This document shows positions 51,616 through 61,945 of a stretch of 64,000 nucleotides of DNA, in pieces (position 1 is the first letter of the stretch; every line of letters starts with the position of its first letter). The translations under genes were made by a program, and so were the position numbers. The notes beneath the pieces were generated by a model. It ran no database searches. It saw only the letters and a list, made by a program, of their open reading frames with translations, and was not told the origin of the DNA. Source of the DNA: Bacillota bacterium (GTDB lineage: Bacteria; Bacillota; Clostridia; Lachnospirales; Lachnospiraceae); assembly GCA_023407575.1 (NCBI GenBank), contig JAEYLX010000006.1, positions 186,001-250,000 of the forward strand, written 5' to 3'.

Positions 51616-51692
51616 GGGTGTTTTTCTTGTAATGCGTAAACAAAAGCGAGCTTTCTGCTTTTATTGTATTAAAAATTTGCCTAGCTAAACTA

Positions 51693-53549
51693 TTATTTAA
51701 AATAAAGGGCAAAATCATAGTACATTGTGCTACTCATATCTGTCTTGCTGGTGTTTACTACAATCCAATAATCACCGCTGGTTAGTAGTTTTTCTAACGT
51801 TCTATAATTATATCCATCTACTGTGAGAGTAGTTGTAGTTGCTACCACATTAGAGTTTGCATCAATTATTTTAAAGTCAAAAGTACTAAAGTCAGCTTGC
51901 TTATATGGATACCCTGTAATATTAACAACCTTATCACCAGTTACTTTCAAATGATAATAATCCGTATTTACATATTTAAACCAACCTGATACAAAGGTAT
52001 CTTCATCAATTATCTGCGCAGTCTCCATTGACCAGCTCTTATCAATATTTTCAAAGACATATCGATATTTATCAGCCTTCACATTGGACTTAAAATAATC
52101 ATCAGGCTTTATAGGTGAAGCAAAACTAACATCCCAACACTGAAATACTTCCACTGCAAAATTAAGATTTTGTCCGTTTATTAGGGTAAAAGTATTCACT
52201 CCAACTACTTCACCATAAGCATTAATTAACGGACCACCACTGTTTCCACCTGAGATTGGAGCAGATGTTTGTATATAATTAACCCCATTAGAAACACGGG
52301 ATGCTGCAGAAATTATACCATCAGAAATAGTTCCTGTTAACCCCTGTGAACTACCCAAAGCATATACCTTATCCCCAGCTGCAACGTCTCCATAATAAGT
52401 TCTTAAGTGATCTGTAACTGCATCAATGGATAACCATGCAATATCCAAATCCTTATCATATCCTAAAATGGTTTCAACCGTATATTCATATCCATCACTG
52501 GTATAAACTCTAATGTCTGTTGCTCCCTCTATAACATGGTAATTGGTTATAAGGATTCCACTATATACAAAGAAGCCTGACCCAATGACCAAATCACCAT
52601 CATTTGTTAATACCTCAAGCTCTACTACAGAGGAGATGCTCTTTTTATAAATCTCAGAAGGGCTTAGTTCTTTTGCTTCTGCAGCTCTCTCTTTTGGCTC
52701 CTCCACTACTGTTACATTGATAACAAGTTTTTCACTGCTATCTGTGGTGGTAAGAGTAATTGTTGTTGTTCCAACACTATTAGGGGCAATTAACAATGGC
52801 AAGGTGTCGCCAGACCAATTACCCCATTGACACCAGGCAATACCCTTGTCAGCCTCTTTGAAGTATATCGTATCTTCGTCTCCAAGGTTTGGCACCTTAA
52901 TATAGATAATAGTATCGTCATAAATTGTAAGGTCGGTAATTGCTGTTGACATTCTTGCTTCTTTAACTGTAACCTTGGTGGTTATTTTAAGTTTACCTGC
53001 AGATGCAGTTACGGTAACTGTTCCCTTTTTTAGTGCTTTAAATTCACCAGTTACACCATCAATTGACGCAAGAGATGTATCAGAAACCTGCCAGGTTACT
53101 TTACTATCAGAACCAGTAACAGAAGCTGTAAAAGTATATGTACCACCGACGATAAGACTATCTGTCTTTTTTGTTATCTTAATAACCGGTGTATCAACAG
53201 TTACTTTAATTTTGGAGGTATACGACTTTTTGTTCTGTTTCATTGTTATACTTACGGTTGTACTGCCCTTTGCAACTGCTGTAATAACACCTTTATTACT
53301 TACTTTAGCTATCTTAGTATTACTGGATTTGTAGGTGACAGTTGCTGTCTTAGATAAGTTGTTAAATTTCACCTGATAGGTTTTATAGCCTACATATAGA
53401 CTCACTTTGTCCACGGTAGCAGTTGGACTAGATGAGTTAGTTGCTGCCATAGCAATTTCGGTAGTACTTAGAATACCTATCCCCGGAGCGGAAATCGATA
53501 AAAGTAAAACCATTATCATACTCAAACATATCTTTTGAATTTTTTTCAT
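51693..53549 (-). CDS. Secreted trypsin-like serine protease with bacterial Ig-like (BIG2) domains
   Basis: 618 residues from ATG 53549 (GGAGGG 5 bases upstream). Signal peptide to about AMAA (residue 36), two to three BIG2-type beta domains (about 40-285; VTYKSSNTKIAKVSNKGVITAV pattern split by strands), then an HtrA-like S1 protease domain (about 300-500): catalytic His in ITNYHVIEG, Asp in KDLDIAWL, Ser in ISGGNSGGPL. A C-terminal beta-sandwich (about 510-618) resembles pre-peptidase C-terminal domains. No PDZ domain, unlike DegP. It would bind a surface polymer through its Ig domains and cut exposed proteins. Confidence 0.88.
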   Translation of the reverse strand: MKKIQKICLSMIMVLLLSISAPGIGILSTTEIAMAATNSSSPTATVDKVSLYVGYKTYQVKFNNLSKTATVTYKSSNTKIAKVSNKGVITAVAKGSTTVSITMKQNKKSYTSKIKVTVDTPVIKITKKTDSLIVGGTYTFTASVTGSDSKVTWQVSDTSLASIDGVTGEFKALKKGTVTVTASAGKLKITTKVTVKEARMSTAITDLTIYDDTIIYIKVPNLGDEDTIYFKEADKGIAWCQWGNWSGDTLPLLIAPNSVGTTTITLTTTDSSEKLVINVTVVEEPKERAAEAKELSPSEIYKKSISSVVELEVLTNDGDLVIGSGFFVYSGILITNYHVIEGATDIRVYTSDGYEYTVETILGYDKDLDIAWLSIDAVTDHLRTYYGDVAAGDKVYALGSSQGLTGTISDGIISAASRVSNGVNYIQTSAPISGGNSGGPLINAYGEVVGVNTFTLINGQNLNFAVEVFQCWDVSFASPIKPDDYFKSNVKADKYRYVFENIDKSWSMETAQIIDEDTFVSGWFKYVNTDYYHLKVTGDKVVNITGYPYKQADFSTFDFKIIDANSNVVATTTTLTVDGYNYRTLEKLLTSGDYWIVVNTSKTDMSSTMYYDFALYFK

Positions 53550-53728
53550 AAATACCCTCCATTTGTTAGTAATTACTATCATATTCCAAATTCTTATTGT
53601 CTTCAAGAAAAATCACAAATATTTCAAAGATTTATCAAATTTTGTTTCATAAGTTACAATATATCTTATATAAAATAGTTAAATAGATAAGAGTACCTAT
53701 TCTCCAAAGGTACCCCCATCTAATTTTT

Positions 53729-54907
53729 CTAGAGATTAATTTTAAATTGACGCAGCATTGCCTCTGCATCCACTTCAGAATCCGGATATTCCCTCATTGT
53801 TTTTGTAATTGCCTTCTCTGCTTTTTCCTTTTGCAATGTGTTTAAATCAATTCTTTCTCTAAGTTTCTGTCTGCGAATATTTAAACGATGTCGTACATCA
53901 GCCATTTCCTTCCTTTCAAGGATTGCATTACTTTGAAAAATCCATATCTCAGCATCATTTATCATGAATTTTTTTAGCTCTTGTATTAACAATTTATTAT
54001 AATATTCCAGTAAATCCGTACTTTTTTGATATCGTCTACTCTCATCCTTCAGCTTTACAAACTCTTCCCAATGAGCTTTTAGCTGCTCATAACTATCCAC
54101 CATGTACTTATTATAGGTGTACTCCAGATAGTTACGGTTATTCACTGCCTTTATCTTGACTTTATTCATTAAAAGAATTTGTCTATTCTGTTTTAAATAT
54201 AGATATCTATTACTGGAAATGTTCTTCCTTGCTTCCAAAAAGATTACTATCGCGATAATCATCCCCATGAGCACAGTTAACAAAAATGGAAGCGTAAAGT
54301 CTGTCTCAGAGTTGGAGGATATAACCACGAACATTATAAACAATCCAATAACTACTAAACTTGCAACAACTGCAATACCTTTTAAGAATGCCTGCTTACT
54401 TAATATATCTTCTTGTTCCTCGTCCAACTTTTCTCTTTCTTTATCCAAATGCTCGATATCTTGCTCAATTACTGCTTTGAATTTCTCCGCATCTCTCATG
54501 GAGGGAAGTTCTTTGGGTATTTGTAATTCATAGTGTTCAAATAAGCGATAATGCTTGTCAGATATATTTGTGCTTTTGTTATGTTGTTTGTAACGTTCCT
54601 TGGTTAAATTATAGATATTACGAGCTGCATCCTCCATCACACCCCTTTGCTCCAGGGGTATTAGATCAATTTTCTGCATATCCGTTAGATAGGAGGTTAC
54701 GGCTTGATACTCTGCCTTAGCTTCTTCAATCTGCTGATTACTCTCTTGATATAGCTCACAATGCTCCTTTATATAGACTATTCGATCCGAAGGTGACTCT
54801 AACCTAGGTGATATACGAGATTTGCTTTTCTCGTCATCCATAATTGGTGAGGCAATCTTTTCATCAAAAACCTTATTCTTTTTCTGCGACTTTCGAAAGA
54901 ATCCCAT
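53729..54907 (-). CDS. Coiled-coil membrane protein of the DUF5716/DUF5717 operon
   Basis: 392 residues from ATG 54907; an ATG six bases upstream abuts the SD. Long N-terminal helical region (about 45-165), two adjacent membrane segments (about 172-194 and 203-222), then another long helical, highly charged region (about 225-390). Both helical parts should be cytoplasmic, giving a hairpin in the membrane with coiled-coil arms. Not recognised as a named family. It is the last gene of a four-gene leftward operon, 54 bases after the helical-repeat gene. Confidence 0.8.
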   Translation of the reverse strand: MGFFRKSQKKNKVFDEKIASPIMDDEKSKSRISPRLESPSDRIVYIKEHCELYQESNQQIEEAKAEYQAVTSYLTDMQKIDLIPLEQRGVMEDAARNIYNLTKERYKQHNKSTNISDKHYRLFEHYELQIPKELPSMRDAEKFKAVIEQDIEHLDKEREKLDEEQEDILSKQAFLKGIAVVASLVVIGLFIMFVVISSNSETDFTLPFLLTVLMGMIIAIVIFLEARKNISSNRYLYLKQNRQILLMNKVKIKAVNNRNYLEYTYNKYMVDSYEQLKAHWEEFVKLKDESRRYQKSTDLLEYYNKLLIQELKKFMINDAEIWIFQSNAILERKEMADVRHRLNIRRQKLRERIDLNTLQKEKAEKAITKTMREYPDSEVDAEAMLRQFKINL

Positions 54908-54961
54908 GTGCATTCCTTTCTAATTCCATTGGTATCATATGGTGGTTAATGATACTCTATA

Positions 54962-55792
54962 TTAAAGCTGTCTTAGTTTCAGCTTCCAGGACATTATCAT
55001 TTCTTCTCTTCTTTTATAGTATTGCTCATTTTGCTGCTGTTCTTTCAGTTCTTTTATCTTGTTAAGTTCTTTCATTTGTTTTGACGAATACGCTTGATCT
55101 TCAAATATATTTATTTCATCATTAATATGATTTATCACTTCACTGCTCACCTGATAGTCTCTACACTTATCTATAAACTCCTGATCAGCATGAGTTAACT
55201 TCAAGCTATAAAGATATTGTTTTAAACTTTCTTCTTTATGGTTTCTCTCAAAGGCTTGCCAAAAATATTTTGAAGCTTCCAATAATCCTGTTAAATTAGC
55301 TTTGGTAACAGCAAGGTTATGATAGACATCCCCATATTCCTCAGGCGATAATTCTATGGCATCTTTTGAATGAAGTAGTTTTTCATACTCAACCTCTGCT
55401 TCTACAAAACGCCCATTCATAAGGAAATTATCGGCTTTTAACCATATTCTTTTCACCTTTGACATTCCTAATGCTCGGTCCAGTATTTTAAGCATTCCTT
55501 TAATTTCTGCTTCGGTATAATAATCTGAGCTGCACATGATTACAGTTATCAGTGTCTTGAGGTCAGCGTGCTGCTTTTTTAATTGTCTTAATTTATTAGC
55601 TCTTTCAGGCAGCTTTAATTCCAATTCAATCCAATCAAAGAGCTCCTCCCCTATCATCTCCATTTCAATCAGATAAACATGATGATAAAGAAAAAAGCAA
55701 AGTTCTTCAATTGAATAAATTCGTATTCCTCCGGACTGGAATCCAAAGGGTTTGTTTGTTCTTTCGCCACTGCAAAGTATCAGCTTCCCCAT
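54962..55792 (-). CDS. Helical/TPR-like protein of the DUF5716/DUF5717 operon
   Basis: 276 residues. Starts with a short segment mentioning GGIRIYSIEELCFFLYHHVY, then alpha-helical repeats including one TPR-like hairpin (VEYEKLLHSKDAIELSPEEYGDVYHNLAVTKANL split at about 132-165) and a charged C-terminal coiled coil (about 230-276). No signal peptide. AAAGGAG lies 5 bases before the ATG; the Hsp70-like gene ends 14 bases upstream. Function unknown; likely an adaptor. Confidence 0.78.
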   Translation of the reverse strand: MGKLILCSGERTNKPFGFQSGGIRIYSIEELCFFLYHHVYLIEMEMIGEELFDWIELELKLPERANKLRQLKKQHADLKTLITVIMCSSDYYTEAEIKGMLKILDRALGMSKVKRIWLKADNFLMNGRFVEAEVEYEKLLHSKDAIELSPEEYGDVYHNLAVTKANLTGLLEASKYFWQAFERNHKEESLKQYLYSLKLTHADQEFIDKCRDYQVSSEVINHINDEINIFEDQAYSSKQMKELNKIKELKEQQQNEQYYKRREEMIMSWKLKLRQL

Positions 55793-55806
55793 GGTTGCTC
55801 CTTTAA

Positions 55807-57072
55807 CTATATTTCTATTGTATACTCAATTTCCTCTCCTGTCCCTGGATAAAATTCACCAAAGCCCAGATCTGTTACTTTTATAATTGCTGTTGACCTA
55901 TCTTTACAATATAATAGCACCTGCCATCTGGTGGTCCTTGCATCAGGCTTGGAAAAATCATCAAGGGAAAGCTTTATTTGTGAAGTCTCCCTTAATAATA
56001 GCTTACTCTGTACTAACTCAAGGGCGGTGGCTCCATCCGGTATTACCTCATACTTATTGTTTACCTCATACCAGGTATCCCCAGCATGTAATAGAGTAAC
56101 CTCTTTGTATTTGTTGTCACAAAATACCCTTAGTCCTAAAGAAGATGTCACCATGTCATCATGAAATAACCTTACACCCAGTAAACAACTGTCCCCAGCG
56201 TATTCCTTGGCAGCATAACATGCACCTTTGGAGTACAAACTTTGTCCAACAAATACTCTTCTTCCATTACATAAACTTTTGATTACTGTATCTGCCCATT
56301 CACCTTCCAGACCCCTTCCAGTAAAATAAAGCGTACTAATAATCTGTTTATGTAAAACTGTATCCGCAAGGTTGTCTAACTGATACGCTGCTTTCTCTTT
56401 ATTTCTACGTTGAAGATATTCCTCTATATTCATAGTGAGGTCCTGTTTTTCTAAGCTTGCGAGAATTGGATTACATCGACGATTCATTCTGATTCTATAA
56501 AAGTATAGCCCCGTTAAGGAAAAATCAAAAAGTCCCACATCATTCATCCATAAAGTTTTTTCCTGGCTTAGAACATAATAAAGATACGCACTTGCATGAC
56601 TGATTACCTTGGCTCTTTCCTTATCTATTCCCAATAAACCAAGTGTCTCATATATTCTATTTATAGTATTGGGGTCTGATTCTTCAATTGTTATAACCAG
56701 TTTGGTGATTGGCTCTGTAGGGAAGTAATTCTTGACCAACATCAAAACCTTACGAAGATATTTTTCAAGTAATGACACTGCACTAAACTTAGTTTGATAG
56801 ATCTCTGTTGCCTCATCCTTTTGCAATTTAGCTAACAGATGATTAACTAATAGGCCTTCCCCACTACTTGCACAAGCCATTGCTTCTTCCCCAAACAGCC
56901 ACTGCTTAGAATCTTTTCTTACACAGAGTGCAGTTGGAATCATTTCTTCTTGGTCTGTTTGCTCCAAAAGACCTATCGTTATGGGTTCATTCGTTTTATA
57001 ACTATAACAACTTAGCTGTGAATAATCATCGCACAAATCTACTCCAACGATAAGTCTTTTCATTGCATCCAT
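55807..57072 (-). CDS. DUF5716-type Hsp70/actin-like ATPase
   Basis: 421 residues. Three marks of the actin/Hsp70 ATPase fold are visible: phosphate-1-like LIVGVDLCDDYSQLSCY (7-23), phosphate-2-like VGLFDFSLTGLYFY (about 178-191), and an adenosine-type LYFTGRGLEGEW (about 248-259) before GRRVFVGQSLY. A C-terminal beta domain (about 310-421) replaces the usual peptide-binding part. The name DUF5716 is from memory of Lachnospiraceae annotations. GGAGG lies 10 bases before ATG 57072, 15 bases after the DUF5717 stop. It may be a chaperone-like or polymerising motor for its large partner. Confidence 0.8.
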   Translation of the reverse strand: MDAMKRLIVGVDLCDDYSQLSCYSYKTNEPITIGLLEQTDQEEMIPTALCVRKDSKQWLFGEEAMACASSGEGLLVNHLLAKLQKDEATEIYQTKFSAVSLLEKYLRKVLMLVKNYFPTEPITKLVITIEESDPNTINRIYETLGLLGIDKERAKVISHASAYLYYVLSQEKTLWMNDVGLFDFSLTGLYFYRIRMNRRCNPILASLEKQDLTMNIEEYLQRRNKEKAAYQLDNLADTVLHKQIISTLYFTGRGLEGEWADTVIKSLCNGRRVFVGQSLYSKGACYAAKEYAGDSCLLGVRLFHDDMVTSSLGLRVFCDNKYKEVTLLHAGDTWYEVNNKYEVIPDGATALELVQSKLLLRETSQIKLSLDDFSKPDARTTRWQVLLYCKDRSTAIIKVTDLGFGEFYPGTGEEIEYTIEI

Positions 57073-57087
57073 TCGCTGTCTTCCTCC

Positions 57088-60000
57088 TTATTCTACAGGT
57101 TTAAAACATTTATTAATCATATATTCCTGTTTAATATAATTCTCCATAAGCAGTAAGAGGTTTTCATCCTCTTCCTCCAGAGCATGTAACATTTGATTCA
57201 TCTGATTGTAGTTTGAACCCTCTATTTCAGTAGGTCTGCCCTCTAACTTAAGTTCACCACTTTGTGTCCTAATACTGGCATCCGGTGCTTCTTCTGTAAT
57301 GTAATATTCAAGGGTTTCAGGGTAAAATAACAAAAATCCTTTACAGTGAATTCCTAATAATACATTGGGTAATCGTTCAACTTTATACGCTTTCTCTTCC
57401 TGCCCAGCAATTCTGTAATGAATATATACCTGTTTCCGTGGGTCCGTTAGATAAGTAACAAAACACTGGTTTTGATACTTTTCAGGTATTGGTATTCCAT
57501 CCCTATAATTTAGAAAGAATGGCAGCAACATGCCCTTTCGAATAAAGCGCAGTACATTAAATTCTGCAAAGGTCTTTTCCTGCTCTGATAAATTATCTTT
57601 AAAGGAGCTTGCCTTTAACCATGCAAGGAGACATATCTTATTTTCTTCATAATATAGTTCGTGCTTGATAATTGGCAGCAGCTCTAATTGTAAATCCTTC
57701 TTCTGAACAAGGTAACAATAGGATACATAGGTCAAATAAGCACGTACCAGCAAATGATTTCCTATCCCATCATAATAAGAATAAAAAACAGCGAAACTTT
57801 CCTCGATTCCATTTTCGGTAAATAAAATCTGGCTCAGCAATCGTTCTTCCAATAAATTAGTATTAAGATCAAATTCCTTTGCAGCTGCCCACAAGGTTAG
57901 TAACTGACTATTATCTCCCTGGTAATATTTCATTAAATAACTTAATATGGTTTCATCATATTTTTGATATGTAAATACGGTGTAACACAATTGAACCATT
58001 ATGGGATGGTATTTGGGTACTTCTTGCAGGTTAAGATAAGCTAAACAGAATTTGACTATGCGTGCTGCTCCTATATCTTCATTGCCAAAGATACTAATTG
58101 CCTCCAGTGACTTCTGGAACTGTCCACGTGACATCATCAACTCAATATATTTAGCACGGTCACTCTGACTCATTAACTCGAGGTCAATTGTTTGCAAATA
58201 ATAATCCAACAGTTCCTCTTGGAAATTCTCATAATAGTATTCGATTAAAGTCTGATAACATTCAGCTATCACATCTTCAGATATCTCTGATAAATTCAGA
58301 ACCTCACGACGTACTTCAATCGCTTGTGGGCTCTTAATATGATTTCTTCGATAATGATCATATAAATGTAATACGAGCATTGGATGTTCTCTACTTAAAT
58401 TGCTCGGTTCATAATCTACCAGGTTCATATAAGGTTTCAGGCTATACTCTAAGGTCTCCAGATAGCGTTGTCCAAGATGATCCACTAAGATTATTTGCGC
58501 CTCACTGGTAAATAGACTAACTTGTGCCTTACCTTCCAATAGAGGTGTTATTGCTTCCTCTGTTAGTTCCTTATGACGTATGATCACATTACTGATGTTT
58601 GGATTAGTACAGCTTACTTCGTATTGATAAAGTACATAGGGTAACAGCTTTGCAGTATCGGAACTGAGTTTATTTTTAGAGAAAAACTCCTTATAGAGAA
58701 TTGCTAAATCATTACTGATATAATGAGCCTGCAACATATTAAATGCAAAGACTTCAATTTTTTTATAATAGCTTCGGTATATTGTCTCAAAGCTATCTTT
58801 ATTAACAATAATGTTTGCATAAAGATAAGTCTTTATTTTTTCCGTCATATTACTGTTATAAACATAATAAAGCAACACTTGTTGTGCCAGGGGATTGTGC
58901 TTGGTTTTGTCTATGGAATACATATAGTACTCATAGAGTTCCGTAATACGTAGACCCGCTTCCACTCCTTCTTGATACCAAGTAAAATATTTTCCCTCTT
59001 TCTTTCTGCCTTTGATTAGCAAGCAGCAAATCGCAGAGAGAATTTCCTTAGATTCATAAACTCTATATAGCTTTGTAAGCCCTTGAAATACTATGGGCTG
59101 ATACTCCTTCAGCTTATTAGCCAAATATACATACTGTTGTATTGAATCTCTATTTAGCATGTTATTTTTTATACCATAATGAAAGACCTGAATTTCAAAG
59201 GGGTTTAACTCCCTAAGTAAATATGGTTCTTCACGGAATGCACAAATTGCTTCATAATAAAGAATTGGGCTATGGCACCCCTTGTCAAATTGATCCTTTA
59301 TCTCTGCCAACTTCTTAGCTCTATTTTTCTCATAACTTTGGTCTGTTTGAAACAATAACCAAAGGACTCTAAAGTCCTGAAAACCACTTTCATAAATTCT
59401 TCTGATATGATTTTCTGCTTGGAAGGTGGTGGTATCTTCCTTGTGACATAGAGCCCTCAAATATAAAAAGCTGGCATAATCTAACAAGGATGTCTTTCTT
59501 ATCATTACTTCTTCGGATTGCAAATCCGCCAAAAGTTCGTCTGCCAATTTCCTTTTTGAAGCGATAATCGCCAGATGAATGAAAAGAAGTTCCTTTGAGC
59601 GGCTGTTTTCCTGTCCAGTGCGTTTATTAATGAAAGCTTGCATTCTTTCCACATATTCGGATATATTAACTTTATTCAATCTGAACCCAAGGTACAATTC
59701 TACCATATCAAGTTCAATTTTTTTCTGTTGTCTTGCCTTTATGAAAGCCGAACTCTTATGTTTCCTTCGACATTGGATTGCCACAACAATCGTCTGATAT
59801 GCTGTTTTAATATAAATATGTCCAAACTGCTTACCATTTTTCATTTCTTTTGCATCAATTGTAAACGAAATCTGATGTGAATTTTCTATAAAGCGATCTG
59901 CCCATATAAATTTTTGATCCAGCTTAATAAAATCTGCATCCTTACTGACTTTAATTTCAGTAAAACCCCAGTTACTTTTTGTTAATATAATCTTGTCCGT

Positions 60001-60627
60001 TATCTGCTCTTGATGAATTTCATACTCTAGATTACTCTTATCAACGGATAAACGAACAACCGCTTTTTTATGTATTGCTATTAAAAACTCCTCTAATGCT
60101 TGACTTGTAGACACACCATTAATCAAACTTCGATAGATTTGTTTATTACGTTCATCATTTTCTAATAGGATTTGTTCAAAATCTGCAGACCGGAAAATCT
60201 TCTTTGCTTCGGACCAGTCCATTCTAGCCAAATTCGTAAATTGAAACAAATCTTTAATTTTACCTAAGGAAGATTCAAAATAAGGTGGTACTATGTGCAT
60301 GGAAAAGGGGATGGTCGCTTCCCCACAATCACTAATAATAAGGAAAGAACCATTTAATATTGTCCCTGCTTGTACCCCCTCCGTATCTAATTCATAGGTG
60401 ATATGATTTTCAATTCCAAGAAAATCAATTTCTTTCAGCTTCACCAGATTATTCGAGGAGTAAACCTTACCCTTCATCTGTCTTTCCTGACTATTACTGA
60501 TGACAAAATTACCAGTCAGTACTTTCCCCGCATCTTCTACTAAATTAATTCGTTCTGTAGAAAGACACAGCATAGGTTGCTCATATTCAAATTCACCTTT
60601 GGAAATAAGACTAATTTTCTCCTTCAA
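57088..60627 (-). CDS. DUF5717-type giant alpha-solenoid protein
   Basis: 1179 residues from TTG 60627, chosen because AGAGGTGA lies 5 bases before it. N-terminal region with two Ig-like beta domains (about 15-115 and 190-300; CLSTERINLVEDAGKVLTG-type strands), then some 700 residues of helical repeats (about 320-1040) and a short C-terminal beta domain (about 1060-1150; VYIHYRIAGQEEKAYKVERLP). No signal peptide or membrane segment. First gene of the operon. The name DUF5717 is recalled, not searched; function unknown. Its size and repeats suggest a scaffold. Confidence 0.82.
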   Translation of the reverse strand: MKEKISLISKGEFEYEQPMLCLSTERINLVEDAGKVLTGNFVISNSQERQMKGKVYSSNNLVKLKEIDFLGIENHITYELDTEGVQAGTILNGSFLIISDCGEATIPFSMHIVPPYFESSLGKIKDLFQFTNLARMDWSEAKKIFRSADFEQILLENDERNKQIYRSLINGVSTSQALEEFLIAIHKKAVVRLSVDKSNLEYEIHQEQITDKIILTKSNWGFTEIKVSKDADFIKLDQKFIWADRFIENSHQISFTIDAKEMKNGKQFGHIYIKTAYQTIVVAIQCRRKHKSSAFIKARQQKKIELDMVELYLGFRLNKVNISEYVERMQAFINKRTGQENSRSKELLFIHLAIIASKRKLADELLADLQSEEVMIRKTSLLDYASFLYLRALCHKEDTTTFQAENHIRRIYESGFQDFRVLWLLFQTDQSYEKNRAKKLAEIKDQFDKGCHSPILYYEAICAFREEPYLLRELNPFEIQVFHYGIKNNMLNRDSIQQYVYLANKLKEYQPIVFQGLTKLYRVYESKEILSAICCLLIKGRKKEGKYFTWYQEGVEAGLRITELYEYYMYSIDKTKHNPLAQQVLLYYVYNSNMTEKIKTYLYANIIVNKDSFETIYRSYYKKIEVFAFNMLQAHYISNDLAILYKEFFSKNKLSSDTAKLLPYVLYQYEVSCTNPNISNVIIRHKELTEEAITPLLEGKAQVSLFTSEAQIILVDHLGQRYLETLEYSLKPYMNLVDYEPSNLSREHPMLVLHLYDHYRRNHIKSPQAIEVRREVLNLSEISEDVIAECYQTLIEYYYENFQEELLDYYLQTIDLELMSQSDRAKYIELMMSRGQFQKSLEAISIFGNEDIGAARIVKFCLAYLNLQEVPKYHPIMVQLCYTVFTYQKYDETILSYLMKYYQGDNSQLLTLWAAAKEFDLNTNLLEERLLSQILFTENGIEESFAVFYSYYDGIGNHLLVRAYLTYVSYCYLVQKKDLQLELLPIIKHELYYEENKICLLAWLKASSFKDNLSEQEKTFAEFNVLRFIRKGMLLPFFLNYRDGIPIPEKYQNQCFVTYLTDPRKQVYIHYRIAGQEEKAYKVERLPNVLLGIHCKGFLLFYPETLEYYITEEAPDASIRTQSGELKLEGRPTEIEGSNYNQMNQMLHALEEEDENLLLLMENYIKQEYMINKCFKPVE

Positions 60628-60801
60628 TTTATCACCTCTGAGCCATTGCAATTTGGTAAAAATACGCTATAATAATTATAATTCATCGCTAGAAAAAAAT
60701 CTAGTATCTATCAAAAATCGCCAAAAGTCCTTATTTCTTAGTCGATCAGTTGGCTGTCCACCGCCAATGACCCTATATTTTGTAATTTATGGAGGATTAC
60801 T

Positions 60802-61899
60802 ATGATTAAACATTCTGACCATTTTCACGGAAGTGATTTAGAAACAATAGAGAAGTTGTACAACATAAAACGAGAGGATATTATTAGTTTTTCTGCAAAT
60901 GTTAATCCTCTGGGTATATCACCCAAGTTAAAAGCCTCCCTTAGTGACAGAATCGATGCTATTATGAGCTATCCTGATCGGGAATATAGTTCTCTTAGGA
61001 AAAAAATAGCCGATTATATTCACACTGATATGGAGAATATTATTGTCGGTAACGGCTCCACCGAGCTAATTTCCCTATTTATTCAGATTAAACATCCCAG
61101 TAAAGTTTTAATTATTGGACCAACGTATTCCGAGTATGAGCGCGAAGTATCCTTAGGTGGCGGTCTTACCCGTTACTATCGTCTGGAAGAGGAGAATGAC
61201 TTTGCACTGGATATTCCCAAATTAGAAGAAGAATTAACCTCTGAAATTGATTTGTTAGCTATCTGTAATCCCAACAACCCAACCTCAACAGCTATTACTA
61301 AGAATGACATGAGAAAGATTCTTGATATCTGTAAGCAAAAAGGTATCTTTGTCATGGTGGATGAAACCTATGTGGAGTTTGCGGAGGAGGTATCAAAAAT
61401 CACTTGTGCTCCACTTACTGCCTATTATAATAATTTGATTATATTGCGAGGTATCTCCAAATTCTTTGCAGCTCCCGGACTTCGCCTTGGTTATGCAGTT
61501 TGTGGAAATCCGAATTTATTACGTGAAATAAATCAGAGAAAAAATCCTTGGACCATTAATAGTCTGGCAGCAATTGCTGGTGAAATCATGTTTACTGATG
61601 AGGAATATATTAGTCAAACCAGAGAATTGATTGCAAAAGAACGGGACAGAATCTGCGGACTGCTGGATACCTGCAAGAATCTTCGTTATTATAAACCTAC
61701 AGCAAATTTCATGCTTGTTAAAATATTACGTGAAGATATCACCTCTATGGACTTATTTGAGGCAGCCATCAAGAAAGGGCTTATGATACGAGATTGCTCC
61801 ACCTTCCCATTTTTAAGCAATAAATTTGTTCGCTTTTGCTTTATGACTCCAGAGGCAAATGATGCCTTACTTCAAGTACTTTTAGAAACTGTAAAATAA
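60802..61899 (+). CDS. PLP aminotransferase, CobD/HisC-like
   Basis: 365 residues, fold type I. PLP Lys220 in RGISKFFAAPGLRLGY, Asn motif CNPNNPT and DETYVEF match histidinol-phosphate aminotransferase and CobD threonine-phosphate decarboxylase. The start HGSDLETIEKLY and ISFSANVNPLG is the CobD pattern. No cobalamin or histidine genes are adjacent, so it stands as an orphan. GGAGG lies 7 bases before ATG 60802. Divergent from the DUF5717 operon. Confidence 0.85.
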   Translation: MIKHSDHFHGSDLETIEKLYNIKREDIISFSANVNPLGISPKLKASLSDRIDAIMSYPDREYSSLRKKIADYIHTDMENIIVGNGSTELISLFIQIKHPSKVLIIGPTYSEYEREVSLGGGLTRYYRLEEENDFALDIPKLEEELTSEIDLLAICNPNNPTSTAITKNDMRKILDICKQKGIFVMVDETYVEFAEEVSKITCAPLTAYYNNLIILRGISKFFAAPGLRLGYAVCGNPNLLREINQRKNPWTINSLAAIAGEIMFTDEEYISQTRELIAKERDRICGLLDTCKNLRYYKPTANFMLVKILREDITSMDLFEAAIKKGLMIRDCSTFPFLSNKFVRFCFMTPEANDALLQVLLETVK

Positions 61900-61945
61900 C
61901 TTAAATTGATAATTTGCTTTTGCTTGATAAAATTATCAATTTAAG
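61900..61945 (+). terminator. AT-rich 16-bp hairpin after CobD-like gene
   Basis: CTTAAATTGATAATTT (61900-61915) pairs perfectly with AAATTATCAATTTAAG (61930-61945). There is no U-run, so termination strength is uncertain. Confidence 0.55.

Larger units (their letters stand above)
51216..51692. other. valS leader and upstream promoter region
   Basis: 477 bases between the protease and valS genes. About 51323-51565 is the T-box leader, 51587-51615 its promoter; 51616-51692 shows nothing besides the end of the protease unit. From the T-box terminator to the valS start are 108 bases with no further element seen. Confidence 0.7.

Noticed and set aside
60802..61899. Histidine biosynthesis aminotransferase (hisC) as a firm call
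   Set aside because: N-terminal phrases fit CobD better and no his or cob genes are adjacent, so only the broader family is named.
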